Shown: positions 45,148-54,277 of the stretch, one piece after another
How positions within the stretch are numbered: position 1 is the first letter of the stretch
Layout: each line of letters begins with the position of its first letter
Source of the DNA: Opitutaceae bacterium
GTDB taxonomy: Bacteria > Verrucomicrobiota > Verrucomicrobiia > Opitutales > Opitutaceae
Assembly (NCBI GenBank): GCA_016794785.1
Contig: JAEUHC010000027.1
Coordinates: 496,001-560,000, forward strand
Length of the DNA: 64,000 bases
Direction: 5' to 3'
Made by a program: the position numbers and the translations under genes
The notes under the pieces: model-generated
Seen by the model: only the letters and a program-made list of their open reading frames with translations
Told to the model about the DNA's origin: nothing
Databases searched by the model: none

Positions 45148-47259
45148 TCAATATTGCAACGTCAGCTGCACGCCGACGCGGCGCGGCGCACCCGGCGCTC
45201 CGGCGGCAATCTCGGGATTGATGAACTGATAGTAGCCCTTGCGGAAGAGATTATGCCCGTAGAGCGCCACGCTCCACTGATCGAAGCGGTAGCGCAACTG
45301 GCCGTTGGCGACGCCATATCGCGCCTGCGCAAACATCGCGGTGTTGCGCTCGTCGTAGAACGTGCGGCCGACGATCTGGTAGCTCGCGTTGCCCGTGAAG
45401 CCGCCGCCGAGATCCACCGTCACGCCCGTGCGCAGGGTCGAGCGCGGCACATAGGGCACGCGCTTGCCGACCATGCTCACGCCGGTCGCGTCGCGATGAT
45501 CCTCGAAGGTCGCGCTGGTGTAGCCGGCCTGGAAATCCCACCACACGCGCTCCACCGGGTTCCACATGAACTTGGCCTCGAAGCCGCGCGACAGCACCTC
45601 GGCGGCGTTGACCACCACAAAGTCCGTCGAACCCGGCACCGTGCGCTCAAACTGGTAGCCGCGCAGCTTGGTCGCAAACGCCAGCACGCTGCCGCCGAAG
45701 CGGCCCTTGGGCTGGCCAAACGTCAGGCCGGCCTCCGCCGCCAATTGGCGTTCCTCGCCGAAACGCGCGAGCGCCGGGCTGGCCGTGAACGCACTGTAGC
45801 CCTCGGGCTTCCGCGCGACCGACGTGCGCGCGACGAGGTTGAGGGCCGGGCTGATGACCTGCTGCACGCCGACGGTGGCCGAGGCGGTGTTGCCCGCCTG
45901 CGCGTCCACGAGCGGACGATCCTGCGGAGCGGGGAAACCGAGATTGTTCGAGCTGGCCTTGGTGCGGCTGATTTCAGCCTCGTTGCGCTCGAGACGGACG
46001 CCGAACTTGAGCGTCGTCTGCGCGCCGATGGGCTGGTCGACGTTGCCGTAGACGGCGTAATTTTTGCGGTCGAGGTCGTAGATGGTGCGCTCGGTCTGCA
46101 CGAAGTTCGGCGGGATGAAGCCGCCGGGCGGCACGATGAACTGGCGCAGCGCGTTGCCCTCGCCCGCGGTGTCGAAGTAAAACAGGCCGGCGCGCCACTG
46201 GGTCTGGTTGGCGGCGGGCGCGCTCTCGAAGCGGACCTCCTGCGTCCAGGTCTCCTCGCCCTGCAGCACCCGCGAGAACGCGAGCGGCAGCGGCGAGAGA
46301 TCGAGATCGGTCACGGACGGATCGACATCGAACTTCTGGCGCGAGGTGGTCGCGACGACCGAACCCCAGTCGAAGCGACGCCGCGCCTGGAAGGAAAGAT
46401 CGAGGCGCTCGACATTGGTCGTTCCGTTGAGATCGGAGCCGACCTCGTAGCGGTTGCGGCTGAAGAGCGAGCTCAGGCGATTGGCGTCGTCCCGCGTGCG
46501 CTCGTAGGCGAGGCCGGCGCGGAGCTGGGTCTTTGCGTCAGGCTTGAAATAGAGCGCGCCGCGGCCCGCGGTGGAGCGGCGGTCATCCGCCGACTTGTTC
46601 TGAAATGTGTTCCGGATATAGCCCTCGCGGTCCGCCAGGGCGAGACTGAGGCTGTAGCCGAATTGCGGGCCAAGCGGGCCCTCGGCCGCGACCTGGGCCG
46701 CCGAGTGGTTGTAGGAGCCGTAGTCGAGCACGAGGCGGCCGGCGTGGCGGTTGCCAGGCGCGCGGGTCTTGATGTCGATCACGCCGCCAGGGGCGTTGCG
46801 ACCGTAGTCCGTGCCCTGCGGGCCGGCCTTCACGACGAAATTCTCCACCCCAAGCAGTCCGCTCGGGTAGGCCGAGACCGAGCCCGCCGGCACGTCGTCA
46901 ATCACGAGCGCGACGCCAGGGGTGGTGAAAAAGATCGAGTTGGTCACGCCGCGGAGCGAGAGCACGTCGCCAAAGCCGCGAGTGTCGGAGTTGCTCGTGG
47001 CGAGATTGGGCGCGGCGCCGGTCATGTCCTGCAGCTGAGCGATGCCGTGCTGCTCGAGGAGCTGGGCGTTGAGCACCGCCTGGGAGTTCTGGATGCGCAG
47101 GCCATCGACGCCGAACTCGGCCTCGACCTTGAAAGGCGACATCACGGTCGTCGGCGCACCCGCACTGGCGGCAGAGGCCTGGATCGCGAGCGCGGCAAGC
47201 GCGCCCAGCGAAGAAACAAAAAGGCGCGTGCGCCGGTGGGAAACGAGGGTGTGGTTCAC
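45148..47259 (-). CDS. TonB-dependent receptor (small-molecule type)
   Basis: An outer-membrane receptor of about 703 residues. A signal peptide (about 1-36, LGALAALAIQASAASA) is followed by a plug domain (about 55-170, with GVENFVVKAGPQGTDYGRNA and PGGVIDIKTRAPG), then the barrel ending in the aromatic Tyr (GVQLTLQY). There is no N-terminal carboxypeptidase-regulatory domain, unlike the receptor at 5186-8311. The start is probably the GTG at 47259 (VNHTLVSHRRTR); the open frame extends far upstream without native-looking sequence. It lies between PQQ-like propeller genes. Confidence 0.88.
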   Translation of the reverse strand: MNHTLVSHRRTRLFVSSLGALAALAIQASAASAGAPTTVMSPFKVEAEFGVDGLRIQNSQAVLNAQLLEQHGIAQLQDMTGAAPNLATSNSDTRGFGDVLSLRGVTNSIFFTTPGVALVIDDVPAGSVSAYPSGLLGVENFVVKAGPQGTDYGRNAPGGVIDIKTRAPGNRHAGRLVLDYGSYNHSAAQVAAEGPLGPQFGYSLSLALADREGYIRNTFQNKSADDRRSTAGRGALYFKPDAKTQLRAGLAYERTRDDANRLSSLFSRNRYEVGSDLNGTTNVERLDLSFQARRRFDWGSVVATTSRQKFDVDPSVTDLDLSPLPLAFSRVLQGEETWTQEVRFESAPAANQTQWRAGLFYFDTAGEGNALRQFIVPPGGFIPPNFVQTERTIYDLDRKNYAVYGNVDQPIGAQTTLKFGVRLERNEAEISRTKASSNNLGFPAPQDRPLVDAQAGNTASATVGVQQVISPALNLVARTSVARKPEGYSAFTASPALARFGEERQLAAEAGLTFGQPKGRFGGSVLAFATKLRGYQFERTVPGSTDFVVVNAAEVLSRGFEAKFMWNPVERVWWDFQAGYTSATFEDHRDATGVSMVGKRVPYVPRSTLRTGVTVDLGGGFTGNASYQIVGRTFYDERNTAMFAQARYGVANGQLRYRFDQWSVALYGHNLFRKGYYQFINPEIAAGAPGAPRRVGVQLTLQY

Positions 47260-47383
47260 GAGGATCAGGGTTTGGTGTCGGTATCTTCTGAAGCGGTCGG
47301 CTGCGGAGGAAGCCAAGACGCTTACCCCTGCCGGAAGGTGCGGGGCACCGTCCAGTTTTTTCGCCCCGTATGCCGCACCGCGT

Positions 47384-48733
47384 TCAACGCGCCGCACCGA
47401 TGGCGATGAGTTTGCTCCGAGTGCGGAAAAAGAGCGTGCCGTCGGCAATAGCCGGAGTGGAGAGGCAGGTTTCGCCCAGCGGGTTGGTGGCGGCGACCGC
47501 GAACTTATCACCCACGGGCACGACGAAGACGTTGCCCAGCTCGCTCGTGAAATACAGGTGCCGTCCATCCGAGACCGGCGACGCGGTGTAGCCTTCGCTG
47601 GTCGGCGAGAGTTTCTCGCTGTAGCGGACCTCGCCCGTCTTCGCGTCGAAGCACGTGACGAGCCCCGTGTCGGCGCAGCCGTAGAGCAGATCGCCGACCA
47701 CTATGGGGGTCTGCATGTAGTTGCCGCGGCGGTCGTGGTTCCAGGCGATGGCGGGATGCTTCCAGTCGGCGTTGTCCGGGGTGATGTCGCCGGTGGCGTC
47801 GGGCCGGATGGCGCGCATCGGACGGCTGCGGCCGTGCGCGCTCGTGAAGTAGATCAAGCCGTGCGCCGCGATCGGCGTGGGCACGGGGATGTCGCCGCCG
47901 CCGTCGAGCTTCCAGAGTTCCTTGCCCGTCGCGAAATCGTAGCCGCCGGTGTGGTGCCAGCCGTTGACCGCGATCTGTTTGCGGCCGGCGCTTTCGATGA
48001 TGGCCGGTGTGCTCCACGTCGGGACATCGCTGCGCGCCGTGCGCCACACTTCGCGGCCCGTCTCGAGATCGAAGGTCGCCAGAAAAGATCCCTGCTGCAC
48101 ATCGCACAGCACGACGACTTTTCCGTCGTGGATAATCGGCGAGCTGGCGAAGCCCCACTGCGCGGTCTTCACTTGGAAATAGCCCGAGTCCATCGGCCCG
48201 AGATCTTTTTTCCAGACAAGCGCGCCGTCCGTGGCATTGAAGCAGAAGAGCCCCTCGCTCCCGAAAATCGCGACCACGCGCCGGCCGTCGGTCGCGGGTG
48301 TGGAGTTGCAGTGCGTGGCCTTGGTGTGCCGGGCGACGCGCGGCACCGCCTCGTGCGCGAGGGTGTTCCAAAGAACTTTGCCCGTCGCGCGATCAAGAGC
48401 GAGCAGGCGCCACTGGTTTTTCTCGGTGTTGGGCGCGGCCTTGATGTCGCCGTAGAGCCCCACCCGCAAATCCGGCGCCGCGCCCTCGGCCACCGCCGTT
48501 GCGACAAACACCCGATCGCCCCACACTATGGGCGCCGCGTGCGCGAGGCCGGGGATGGGCGTGGACCAGCGCACGTTCTCGCCTTTCTCGGCGTTCCACG
48601 TCGTCGGCAGCGCGACCGCGGCATCCAGCCCGCTCGCGGCCGGACCGCGATATTGCGGCCAGTGCTGCGCGGTGAGCGTAGCGCAGCCAAACAGGATCAG
48701 GGGCACGGCGCGCAGCAGAGGGCGGAGTTGCAT
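47384..48733 (-). CDS. Secreted PQQ-like beta-propeller protein
   Basis: A 449-residue exported propeller. A signal peptide (about 1-22, AVPLILFGCATLTA) is followed by QHWPQYRGPAASGLDAAVAL and repeats including LLALDRATGKVLWNTLAHE and VTCFDAKTGEVRYSEKLSP. This WPxxRGP-type opening recurs in the propellers at 56680, 58137, 61867 and 63272. Function is unknown. It is the most upstream gene of the minus-strand run that continues through the TonB receptor, and it diverges from the sulfatase. Confidence 0.88.
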   Translation of the reverse strand: MQLRPLLRAVPLILFGCATLTAQHWPQYRGPAASGLDAAVALPTTWNAEKGENVRWSTPIPGLAHAAPIVWGDRVFVATAVAEGAAPDLRVGLYGDIKAAPNTEKNQWRLLALDRATGKVLWNTLAHEAVPRVARHTKATHCNSTPATDGRRVVAIFGSEGLFCFNATDGALVWKKDLGPMDSGYFQVKTAQWGFASSPIIHDGKVVVLCDVQQGSFLATFDLETGREVWRTARSDVPTWSTPAIIESAGRKQIAVNGWHHTGGYDFATGKELWKLDGGGDIPVPTPIAAHGLIYFTSAHGRSRPMRAIRPDATGDITPDNADWKHPAIAWNHDRRGNYMQTPIVVGDLLYGCADTGLVTCFDAKTGEVRYSEKLSPTSEGYTASPVSDGRHLYFTSELGNVFVVPVGDKFAVAATNPLGETCLSTPAIADGTLFFRTRSKLIAIGAAR

Positions 48734-48842
48734 CCCGCGAATCCAGCGCGGACATCGTGCGGGAGCAAGCGCGCGCGTTGACTCACGTCGCGCCGCGCTC
48801 CACCAATCCGCTGAGTCGTCCGTTCACCCTTCCCTACCCACC

Positions 48843-50423
48843 ATGCACCGATTCCTCCTGACCGCCTTGTTTGCCTGCCTCGCTGCGTCCGCTTTCGCCG
48901 CCAGCCCGGCCCGTCCGAACATCCTCTTCATCTTCTCCGACGACCACGCGCAGCACGCGATCTCGGCCTACGGGTCGAAGGTCAACCAGACCCCGCACCT
49001 CGACCGCCTGGCGCGCGCTGGCGTGCGCTTCAACCACGCCTTCGTCACCAACTCCATCTGCACGCCCAGCCGCGCCACGCTGCTCACCGGCAAGTATTCC
49101 CACGCCAACGGCGTCCCGGTCTTCAACGTCTTCGACGGCAACCGGCCCAACGTCGCCAAGCTGCTGCAGGCCGCCGGCTATCACACCGGCATGATTGGCA
49201 AATGGCACCTCGGCAGCGACCCCACCGGCTTCGACCGCTGGATCGTCCTCCCCGGCCAGGGCATCTATTTCGATCCCGATTTCCTCACGCCCCACGGCCG
49301 CGTCACGATCAAGGGCCACACCACCGAGATCACCACGAAACTCGGGCTCGAATTCATCGACACGCGCCCGAAGGACAAACCGTTTTTCCTGATGCTGCAC
49401 CAAAAGGCGCCGCACCGCGCTTGGGAGCCTGACCCGAAGAACAAGGCGCTCTTCGCCAACAAAGTCATCCCCGAGCCCGCCACCCTCTGGGACGACTACG
49501 CCACCCGCCCCGCCGCCCTCCCTGAAAACCAGCAGACCATCGCCAACGATCTTACGCGCCGCGACCTCAAGCTCACGCCGCCCGCCGATCTCGCTCCCGG
49601 CCCCGCGCGCCAGCAATGGCTCAACACCAAGCCCACCGAAGTCGAGGTCACGCAGCTCGACGGCAGCAAGAAAACCCTCACCGGCCGCGAACTCGTGAAA
49701 TGGAAATACCAGCGCTACATGCAGGACTACCTCGCCTGCGTGCAGGGCGTGGACGACGGCGTCGGCGAAGTCCTCGACTATCTCGACCGCACCGGCCTCG
49801 CCGCCAACACCGTAGTCATCTACAGCTCCGACAACGGCTGGTATCTCGGCGACCTCGGCATGTATGACAAACGCTTTATGTATGAGCCCGGCCTGCACAT
49901 CCCGCTCCTCGCCCGCGGCCCCGGCATCAAGGCCGGCAGCGTGACCGATCTCTTTGCGCTCAACGCGGACTTCGCCCCCACCTTCCTCGATCTCGCCGGC
50001 GTGAAAGTCCCCGCCGACATGCACGGCCGCTCGCTCGTCCCGATCCTGCGGGGCGAAAAGCCCCGCGACTGGCGCACGAGCGCCTACTACCGCTACTACC
50101 ACGACCCCGGCCACCACAACACCCGCGCCCACTACGGCGTCCGCACCGCCACGCACAAACTCATCCACTATTGGAAAAAAGACGCGTGGGAACTCTTCGA
50201 CCTCACCAAGGACCCGACCGAGCAGAAAAACCTCATCACCGATCCCGCCCAGGCCGGCAAAATCGCCGAACTCAAAACCGAGATCGTCCGCCTCCAAAAA
50301 CAACTCGGCGACACCGGCCAGTTTGCCACCGAAATCCCCCGCGACGGCGTGGACGCCCCCAAGAACGTCCCCCGCCTCGGCGAGAAATCGGTCAAGGAAG
50401 CCGTGGTGGCCGCAGTGCCGTAG
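48843..50423 (+). CDS. Secreted sulfatase (Cys-type formylglycine)
   Basis: A 526-residue sulfatase of the alkaline phosphatase fold. A signal peptide (about 1-20) is followed by RPNILFIFSDDHAQHAISAY, with metal-binding Asp residues. The activation motif is SICTPSRATLLTGKY, a Cys-type C-x-P-S-R site that needs a maturase to form formylglycine. Downstream are GMIGKWHLGSD and VIYSSDNGWYLGDLGM, also with metal ligands. It probably removes sulfate from a polysaccharide or glycan. The start is the ATG at 48843; the frame stays open upstream. It diverges from a PQQ-like gene. Confidence 0.94.
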   Translation: MHRFLLTALFACLAASAFAASPARPNILFIFSDDHAQHAISAYGSKVNQTPHLDRLARAGVRFNHAFVTNSICTPSRATLLTGKYSHANGVPVFNVFDGNRPNVAKLLQAAGYHTGMIGKWHLGSDPTGFDRWIVLPGQGIYFDPDFLTPHGRVTIKGHTTEITTKLGLEFIDTRPKDKPFFLMLHQKAPHRAWEPDPKNKALFANKVIPEPATLWDDYATRPAALPENQQTIANDLTRRDLKLTPPADLAPGPARQQWLNTKPTEVEVTQLDGSKKTLTGRELVKWKYQRYMQDYLACVQGVDDGVGEVLDYLDRTGLAANTVVIYSSDNGWYLGDLGMYDKRFMYEPGLHIPLLARGPGIKAGSVTDLFALNADFAPTFLDLAGVKVPADMHGRSLVPILRGEKPRDWRTSAYYRYYHDPGHHNTRAHYGVRTATHKLIHYWKKDAWELFDLTKDPTEQKNLITDPAQAGKIAELKTEIVRLQKQLGDTGQFATEIPRDGVDAPKNVPRLGEKSVKEAVVAAVP

Positions 50424-50445
50424 GCGTTCCGAAACTGCGAACATT

Positions 50446-50491
50446 CCGCGAGGGTTTCGTTTAATGATGTCCGTTCACGAAACCCTCGCGG
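50446..50491. repeat. Perfect 15-bp inverted repeat after the sulfatase
   Basis: CCGCGAGGGTTTCGT (50446-50460) is the exact reverse complement of ACGAAACCCTCGCGG (50477-50491), with a 16-base loop. It follows the sulfatase stop. There is no T-tract, so it may mark the edge of the lower-GC defence patch, bind a regulator of the restriction system, or stabilise the mRNA end. Confidence 0.7.
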
Positions 50492-50594
50492 GAGCCGCTG
50501 CACGATTGTTGTTCCGGAAAGTGAGTGTCAGCGGTGTGCGCCCCGTTGGATCATTTGGCCATCGCGGGACCTGCTTGAATCGCCAATCTCCGAT

Positions 50595-50620
50595 TGCGGC
50601 CCTAGTTGGGGCCGCATTTT
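50595..50620 (+). terminator. Intrinsic terminator-like hairpin upstream of the methyltransferase
   Basis: TGCGGCCC (50595-50602) pairs with GGGCCGCA (50609-50616) across TAGTTG and is followed by TTTT. It may terminate transcription from the sulfatase or attenuate the restriction-modification genes, whose GTG start is 31 bases further on. Confidence 0.65.
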
Positions 50621-50650
50621 CTCTAATCTACCAATAAGAATTTTAGTTGT

Positions 50651-52285
50651 GTGAGCACAGCCGCAATCGACCTTGTTCCGCCGCATGTTGCCGGCGTCGT
50701 TTACACCAAACCTTGGATGGTGGAGCTGATCCTTGATCTGGCCGGGTATTTGCCAGAGCGTCCACTTGCTCGCCTCGTCGCGTTGGAGCCTTCAGCGGGA
50801 GACGGTGCCTTTCTCCGAGGAATGGTTCGACGCCTGATTGAGTCCTGTCGCCTCCATGGCGTTCCCGTTGAGCAGGCCGCTCGGGCGATTGGCGCGTTCG
50901 AGATTGACCCCGCAGCGGCTGAAAAGGCCATGGAGCTTGTCGGCGCTACGCTTCTCGATCTCGGAATACCCGCCCTGACTGCTGCTTCGCTGGCACGGAG
51001 TTGGATTCGAATCGACGACTTCCTCGAGGCTTCTCTCGCTTTCCCCATCGCCGATTTCGTCATCGGCAATCCGCCATACATCCGGCTGGAAGAAATTCCG
51101 GAAGACAAAGCTGCGTTCTATCGCAGTGGCTTTAGCGCCATGCGGGGCCGAGCTGACATCTACGTGGCGTTTTACCAAGCTGCGCTACTGCAACTCAAAC
51201 CCGGTGGTGTATGCGCATTCATCTGTGCCGACCGTTGGATGCTCAACGATTACGGCAGTGCTTTGCGCGAGTTCATCACGACCGGAGGCTACAATGTTCG
51301 CTGCGTGATTGACGCGCATGATGTCCCTGCCTTTGAAACCGACGTTTCAGCCTATCCTGCGGTAACGATCATCGCTCAGGAGAAACAAGGTCCCGTCATC
51401 GTAGCCAAAGCTCTGCCCGGCATTGAGAGGGCCAGCCGCGATGAAGTGCTAAGGCTCCTCAGCGAAGCCTGTTCCGGCAAGATTATGCGAGCGGCACGCT
51501 TCCCCGACTGGTTCCGCGGCAGTGAGCCATGGCCGTGCTCTTCACTCGCAGCGTTGCAACTGCTAAAACGCCTCGAAGCAACGTGTCTGCCTCTTGAATG
51601 CAAAACCACGGGAACCCAAATTGGCATTGGCGTAGCAACCGGTGCCGACCGGGTATTCATCACGGATGACCGACCGGACATTGAGCCCGATCGCTTGCTC
51701 CCGCTCGCCATGGCCTCGGACTTAAAGTCGGGGAAAGTGGCGTGGTCTGGTCGCTACCTCGTAAACCCGTGGAACGAGCAAGGCCTGATAGATCTTCAGG
51801 CCTATCCGCGTTTCGAGGCTTATCTGAGGCCGCATTATGATCTGCTGACGAGCAGACACACGGCTAAGGAACGCCCGTTGCAATGGCACAAGACCATTGA
51901 CCGGGTAAACCTGCGGCTCTTTGCGAAGAAAAAACTCTACATCGCGGACATCAAGGATCGACTGCTCCCGACGCTCGACCTCGGAGAAACCTATCCGCAG
52001 CACAACCTCTACTGGATTACTTCCGAAAAGTGGGATCTGCGCGTGCTTGGCGGACTGCTCATGTCAGCGGTTGGCGAGTTTTTCATTCACTGCTACGGCG
52101 TTCGAATGCGAGGTGGATTCCTGCGCTTTCAGGCTCAATACCTCCGTCGAATCCGTGTGCCGCCCCCTGAGAACATCTCACACGAACTCGCGGAGACTCT
52201 CCGGCAAGCCTTCGACACGCAAGACGTGGCGCTGGCAACGCGCGCCGCCTTGGAAGCATACCAGATTGATTCCCTGCCACTATGA
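50651..52285 (+). CDS. Type II DNA adenine methyltransferase (PaeR7I-type partner)
   Basis: A 544-residue N6-adenine DNA methyltransferase. The SAM-binding motif is LEPSAGDGAFL (46-55), and the catalytic NPPY is at 140-143 in FVIGNPPYIRLEEIPE. The C-terminal half (about 300-540) is the target-recognition part. The gene overlaps the next by four bases (ATGA). That next gene looks like a PaeR7I-type endonuclease, so the pair would be a type II restriction-modification system, probably for CTCGAG by analogy with PaeR7I/XhoI. The start is a GTG at 50651. Base composition is lower in GC than its neighbours. Confidence 0.88.
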   Translation: MSTAAIDLVPPHVAGVVYTKPWMVELILDLAGYLPERPLARLVALEPSAGDGAFLRGMVRRLIESCRLHGVPVEQAARAIGAFEIDPAAAEKAMELVGATLLDLGIPALTAASLARSWIRIDDFLEASLAFPIADFVIGNPPYIRLEEIPEDKAAFYRSGFSAMRGRADIYVAFYQAALLQLKPGGVCAFICADRWMLNDYGSALREFITTGGYNVRCVIDAHDVPAFETDVSAYPAVTIIAQEKQGPVIVAKALPGIERASRDEVLRLLSEACSGKIMRAARFPDWFRGSEPWPCSSLAALQLLKRLEATCLPLECKTTGTQIGIGVATGADRVFITDDRPDIEPDRLLPLAMASDLKSGKVAWSGRYLVNPWNEQGLIDLQAYPRFEAYLRPHYDLLTSRHTAKERPLQWHKTIDRVNLRLFAKKKLYIADIKDRLLPTLDLGETYPQHNLYWITSEKWDLRVLGGLLMSAVGEFFIHCYGVRMRGGFLRFQAQYLRRIRVPPPENISHELAETLRQAFDTQDVALATRAALEAYQIDSLPL

Positions 52286-53118
52286 GCATGTCTGCAGAAA
52301 CAGAACTCTTTCACAACGCCGTCAAACATTGGTGGAGCTCGAAGAGCACCATAAAGTCCAAGAAGAGCCAGGGAGGGACTCGCGACGTGAACCTTCATGG
52401 CAAAACCATGGATGGATTCGCGACCACCATTCGCAATTTCCTGATCGGACTGGGAGTAAACCCGGCCCACATCTTTGCCGGTGGCCACCTTTCCGCGACG
52501 CCATCGATCCTTCCGTCCTACTTTCGTGCGTCCAAGAACTGGGATTTGATCGTCCTAGCAAGCAGCCGCTTTCTTCCCGCAAAAGGTGATGCGGTCGGCC
52601 CGGTGCTATATGCCGCAGTGGAGTTCAAATCGCAGGACAAGAGTATCGGTAACAATCAGAACAACCGGCTCGAAGAGAGTATCGGCAATGCTCATGACTT
52701 CTGGGTCACTTACGGACAGTCTGGTTTTGAACGTCAGCAGCCGCGCCCTTGGCTCGGTTATCTCTTCGTGGGCAAATATCAACCAGACTCAGACGGGAAA
52801 CCTGTCAAAATCAGGCAACCTCACTTTCTCACCATGCCTCCTTTTCGGATGACCGGCAGTGATGATGTTGAGACATTCAAAGGCCCGTCCTACGCCGAGC
52901 GCTACAAGATATTCATGAAACAAAGTGTGGGCGCGCGCCTATACGATGCCGGTGCGTTCATCGTCACCGACGAGTCAATCAACGGGAAGAAACCGAATCA
53001 CCGAATCCTTCTTCCGGAATTTGGTCCCGCCAGTTTTCTTCGGAGCCTTAAAGGCCAAATCCTCGCCCAGTATCCTGGTGCCAGCGTGCAACCGGGTTCG
53101 TTGGCCTCGTTGATTTGA
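52282..53118 (+). CDS. PaeR7I-like type II restriction endonuclease
   Basis: A 278-residue nuclease resembling PaeR7I, an XhoI isoschizomer. A PD-(D/E)xK type core is visible: Asp88 in KNWDLIVLAS and Glu114-x-Lys116 in YAAVEFKSQDKS. Surrounding blocks (NRLEESIGNAHDFWVTYG and PWLGYLFVG) fit the family. ATG at 52282 overlaps the methyltransferase stop, and a second ATG lies at 52288. The specificity is inferred, not shown. Sites CTCGAG occur in the window (for example at 864-869), so protection would depend on methylation rather than avoidance. Confidence 0.82.
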   Translation: MSMSAETELFHNAVKHWWSSKSTIKSKKSQGGTRDVNLHGKTMDGFATTIRNFLIGLGVNPAHIFAGGHLSATPSILPSYFRASKNWDLIVLASSRFLPAKGDAVGPVLYAAVEFKSQDKSIGNNQNNRLEESIGNAHDFWVTYGQSGFERQQPRPWLGYLFVGKYQPDSDGKPVKIRQPHFLTMPPFRMTGSDDVETFKGPSYAERYKIFMKQSVGARLYDAGAFIVTDESINGKKPNHRILLPEFGPASFLRSLKGQILAQYPGASVQPGSLASLI

Positions 53119-53331
53119 ATCGTCACCGATAAGGCCACAGTGCCGCTCTACTACGAGAGCCGCATTTCCAAGCTCAGCCTAAACGCCGCCGAGTTACCCT
53201 AGCTCGACGCAGAGTTTTTTGAAAATCACCGAAGGCGAAGAGCTGACGACGAAGGAAAGCCCACGACCAAGTGAGCCGCGCTGGAGGCGCTTGTGAGCGA
53301 TCCGAAACGAATCGCGCTCGTGGCTGAGGAT
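53119..53331 (+). pseudogene. Decayed fragment of type I restriction subunit HsdR
   Basis: Reading on directly after the nuclease stop gives TVPLYYESRISKLSLNAAEL, then a TAG, LDAEFF, a frame change to ITEGEELTTKE, and back in frame KPTTK, a TGA where HsdR has Trp, and AALEALVSDPKRIALVAED. These blocks are recognisable pieces of the type I restriction R subunit. In-frame stops lie at 53200 and 53272, and a compensating pair of frameshifts lies between about 53218 and 53257. It is an eroded relic of an earlier restriction system at this site. Confidence 0.85.
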
Positions 53332-53632
53332 ACTCCGTTCACTTCGCAGATGTTTTTGCGTTTCGCGCAACTCCGCGAGTAACTTCGCGCTTTGAAGCTC
53401 CAATCTGGAACATCAACGCCGAGCCATAGCGGCGTCCGCCAACCCGTGATGTTCGTTTGCCTGGGCCCGAGTTCACCCCCATCCCAAGCCCGACTTCCGA
53501 CTATCCAGATTCGCCCGATTGGGCCGACTTTGTCGGGGCGAGACACCCTCCCCTTTCGTCCCCGAGCCCGTGAAGGCCGCCGCCCTCACGGCGTTTCGCA
53601 CCACCTGACGCTCAGGGAGGCGGCTGCGCTGC
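53332..53632. other. Non-coding or decayed sequence with no recognised gene
   Basis: About 300 bases between the hsdR relic and the broken toxin gene. Open frames here are short and antisense or read through the relic. I see no family motif. It may contain further decayed parts of the old type I system. Confidence 0.5.
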
Positions 53633-53964
53633 TCAAGCCTGCGGCGTCAGCACATAAACCCGGCCAGGCTGGAATTCAGGCAGCCGGCGGAGAACTTCGG
53701 GAGCGAACGGAAAGATGTCGCCGATGCGGTTGGATTTGGCGCGCAACACGACAATCGCGAAGGGAAGGTTGGTCGCTTCGTTTTCCACCGGGAGCCGTTT
53801 GTCCACCGTGAGAAAAGCTCGAACCGTCCGGAGGCGGCAACCAGCCGGAGCAGCCGTCCGTTGCCGATGCTGGCCCAGCCGGCTTGCGGCACGGTTTTTA
53901 CCTCGTGGCCGGGAAGCTCGCGCGCGAGATCCTTGGGGAGACACTCGTCGAGCAGGATGCGCAT
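53633..53964 (-). pseudogene. Frameshifted DUF5615 PIN-like toxin
   Basis: The start MRILLDECLPKDLARELPGH and following HEVKTVPQAGWASIGNGRLL are typical of DUF5615 PIN-like toxins. The downstream half, FLTVDKRLPVENEATNLPFA to GRVYVLTPQA, is in another frame. The break is near 53817-53822 and fits loss of a single base in the stretch coding for ASGRFE-(x)-FLTVDK. As read the protein is broken; a sequencing error is possible. It starts directly after the DUF433 antitoxin gene. Confidence 0.8.
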
Positions 53965-54177
53965 TCAGGCCGAGGCCACCAACCGCTCGCTGGCCTGCTC
54001 CAGAAAGGCGATCGCCAGTTCGCGCGACACGGTGGGGTATTGCGCCAGGAATTCGTCCAAGGTATCGCCGCCTTCGATGTAATCCAGCAGGGCCCGCACC
54101 GGCACACGCGTGCCGGCGAAGCATGGCTCGCCACTCATGATTTCCGGATCGATGACGACGGCGGCGCTGGTTTTCAT
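53965..54177 (-). CDS. DUF433 antitoxin
   Basis: A 70-residue DUF433 protein, the antitoxin usually paired with DUF5615 PIN-like toxins. The conserved block is VIDPEIMSGEPCFAGTRVPV followed by LLDYIEGGDTLDEFLAQYP. The DUF433 fold includes a winged-helix-like DNA-binding part, so it probably represses its own operon. The start is the ATG at 54177; a TTG upstream is less likely. The toxin frame begins at the very next base after its stop but is broken, so the pair may be inactive as a toxin system. Confidence 0.85.
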   Translation of the reverse strand: MKTSAAVVIDPEIMSGEPCFAGTRVPVRALLDYIEGGDTLDEFLAQYPTVSRELAIAFLEQASERLVASA

Positions 54178-54277
54178 GCCCGTCAATCAATCGAACGTGC
54201 CGCGGTTGGCAACTTCGCAAGTCGATGCCGCTGTCGTCGCCCAATGGTCCGTCTCCACGCCCTGACCGCGCCCGAGT

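Noticed and set aside
53119..53331. Recoded (selenocysteine or readthrough) stops in the HsdR-like stretch
   Set aside because: There are both TAG and TGA stops plus two frameshifts and no start, which is decay rather than recoding.
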